From NCBI GenBank assembly GCA_902495265.1, contig CABUWR010000079.1:1-6558 (forward strand): DNA of 6,558 nucleotides, in the 5' to 3' direction. Source of the DNA: an uncultured Collinsella sp. GTDB taxonomy: Bacteria > Actinomycetota > Coriobacteriia > Coriobacteriales > Coriobacteriaceae. The notes below the pieces were generated by a model. That model did no database searches. It saw only the letters and a program-made list of their open reading frames with translations, and was not told the DNA's origin. Positions 5,948 through 6,558 of the stretch are shown here, one piece after another. How positions within the stretch are numbered: the stretch's first letter is position 1; each line of letters starts with the position of its first letter. The position numbers were made by a program, and so were the translations under genes.

Positions 5948-5950
5948 ATA

Positions 5951-6475
5951 TTACTGCTGAGCCTGTCCCCCGGTACCGATCTGGACATCGACGATGACCT
6001 GGCGGTAGCTGATGCCGCAGGAGTCGAGAATGCGGCGGCTGATACGGCCGTCGTCGGTATCGGCGTACTTATTGTCCAGGTAGACGACCTCGCCCACGCC
6101 CACCTGCGCCAGGATCTTGGCGCAGTCGTGGCACGGGAACAGCGTGACGTAGACCGTGGAACCCTCAAGGTCTTTGAGCGAGCCGCGGTAGTTGAGCACG
6201 GCGTTTGCCTCGGCATGCACCACGTAGTTGTGCTTATCCTGCAACGGGTCGTCGCTCGTGCCCCACGGGAAAAAGTCGTCGTTGAGCGCCGAGGGCGTAC
6301 CGTTGTAGCCCACCGAAAGGATGCGGTGGTTGGTGTTGGCGATGCACGCGCCCACCTGCGTGTTGGGGTCCTTACTGCGGCGCTGCGCGGCGATGGCCAC
6401 GCTCATAAAGAACTCATCCCAGCTAATGACGTCGCGGCGCTTGCCCGACGCGGTTTGATGAAGATCGTCCGACAT
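5951..6475 (-). CDS. dCMP deaminase (ComEB/deoxycytidylate deaminase family)
   Basis: The enzyme converts dCMP to dUMP, feeding thymidylate synthesis in the cytosol. The ATG at 6475 (174 residues) is preferred over the ATGs at 6556 and 6511 because GGAGG lies 8 nt upstream and the extra upstream residues do not look like family sequence. The zinc site is complete: HAEANAVLN (87-95) gives His87 and the catalytic Glu89, and PCHDCAK (114-120) gives Cys115 and Cys118. Other family features are SWDEFFMSVAIAAQRRSKDP (18-37), TQVGACIANTNHRILSVGYNGTP (39-61) and VVYLDNKYAD (130-139). The length and the YNGTP segment fit the dCMP rather than the cytidine or tRNA-adenosine deaminases. The short C-terminal tail GTGGQAQQ is outside the domain. 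A possible promoter lies just upstream. No thymidylate synthase is in the window. Confidence 0.93.
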   Translation of the reverse strand: MSDDLHQTASGKRRDVISWDEFFMSVAIAAQRRSKDPNTQVGACIANTNHRILSVGYNGTPSALNDDFFPWGTSDDPLQDKHNYVVHAEANAVLNYRGSLKDLEGSTVYVTLFPCHDCAKILAQVGVGEVVYLDNKYADTDDGRISRRILDSCGISYRQVIVDVQIGTGGQAQQ

Positions 6476-6509
6476 GGCAGACACCTCCGAAATCGCAATA
6501 GTTTGACCC

Positions 6510-6538
6510 ATTGTAGCAGGTGGAAGGTGGAGACGTTT
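6510..6538 (-). promoter_or_regulatory. Possible promoter of the dCMP deaminase gene
   Basis: TACAAT (6515-6510, five of six matches to TATAAT) is well placed for a transcript start near 6503 and a 28-nt leader. The -35 position about 17 nt upstream (AAACGT) is poor, so the promoter may be activator-dependent, or the gene may be read from upstream. Confidence 0.35.
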
Positions 6539-6548
6539 TTGTCTCACC
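6526..6548. repeat. Imperfect inverted repeat overlapping the -35 region of the deaminase gene
   Basis: GGTGGAGAC (6526-6534) and GTCTCACC (6541-6548) are inverted copies with one unpaired base and a 6-nt GTTTTT spacer. It could be an operator or part of the end of the gene beyond the window. No T-run follows the stem on either strand. Confidence 0.3.
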
Positions 6549-6558
6549 GCCCCCATCG

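Noticed and set aside
5961..5970. GCCTGTCCCC near the end of the deaminase gene matches the loop of palindrome B exactly
   Set aside because: A 10-base match is expected several times by chance in a window of this size. There is no surrounding stem, and the bases encode the deaminase tail.

Overview
All eight genes in this window lie on the minus strand of a GC-rich bacterial chromosome, so the natural reading direction is from high to low coordinates. The gene set fits an actinobacterial gut commensal of the Coriobacteriia, most likely Collinsella or a close relative. The main grounds are an amaP-DUF2273-asp23 type cluster together with a DUF6020-type membrane protein, and short palindromes of a kind I associate with Coriobacteria. 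The genus is inferred from recall and was not tested.

Read in the direction of transcription, 6475-5951 encodes a ComEB-type dCMP deaminase. After a 171-base gap with small inverted repeats comes a single-domain Nfu/NifU-type iron-sulfur protein (5779-5501). A weak terminator-like hairpin follows, then lgt (5391-4570), the prolipoprotein diacylglyceryl transferase. Directly behind the lgt stop is a perfect 16-bp palindrome. Next is a 760-residue polytopic membrane protein of DUF6020 type (4489-2207), whose last about 30 codons run through a second palindrome of the same kind. yebC (2140-1334) follows and is closed by a good intrinsic terminator.

The T-run of that terminator merges with the -10 box of a promoter for the last cluster: an AmaP-like two-helix membrane anchor (1168-623), a DUF2273 membrane protein (630-253) and the first 69 codons of an Asp23/Gls24 protein (208-1, cut by the window edge). 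This order matches the envelope-stress module known from Firmicutes, in which AmaP anchors Asp23 at the membrane.

Most of the window is ordinary housekeeping content, and I see no new defence, mobile or biosynthetic system. The most interesting signals are (1) the two REP-like palindromes, with the same 11-nt loop architecture and completely different but still paired outer stems, and (2) the way one of them supplies the C-terminal tail of the DUF6020 protein. The overlapping terminator/promoter and the strongly acidic N-terminal extension of the Asp23 protein are also worth a look. Long open frames on the plus strand are antisense shadows of the real genes.
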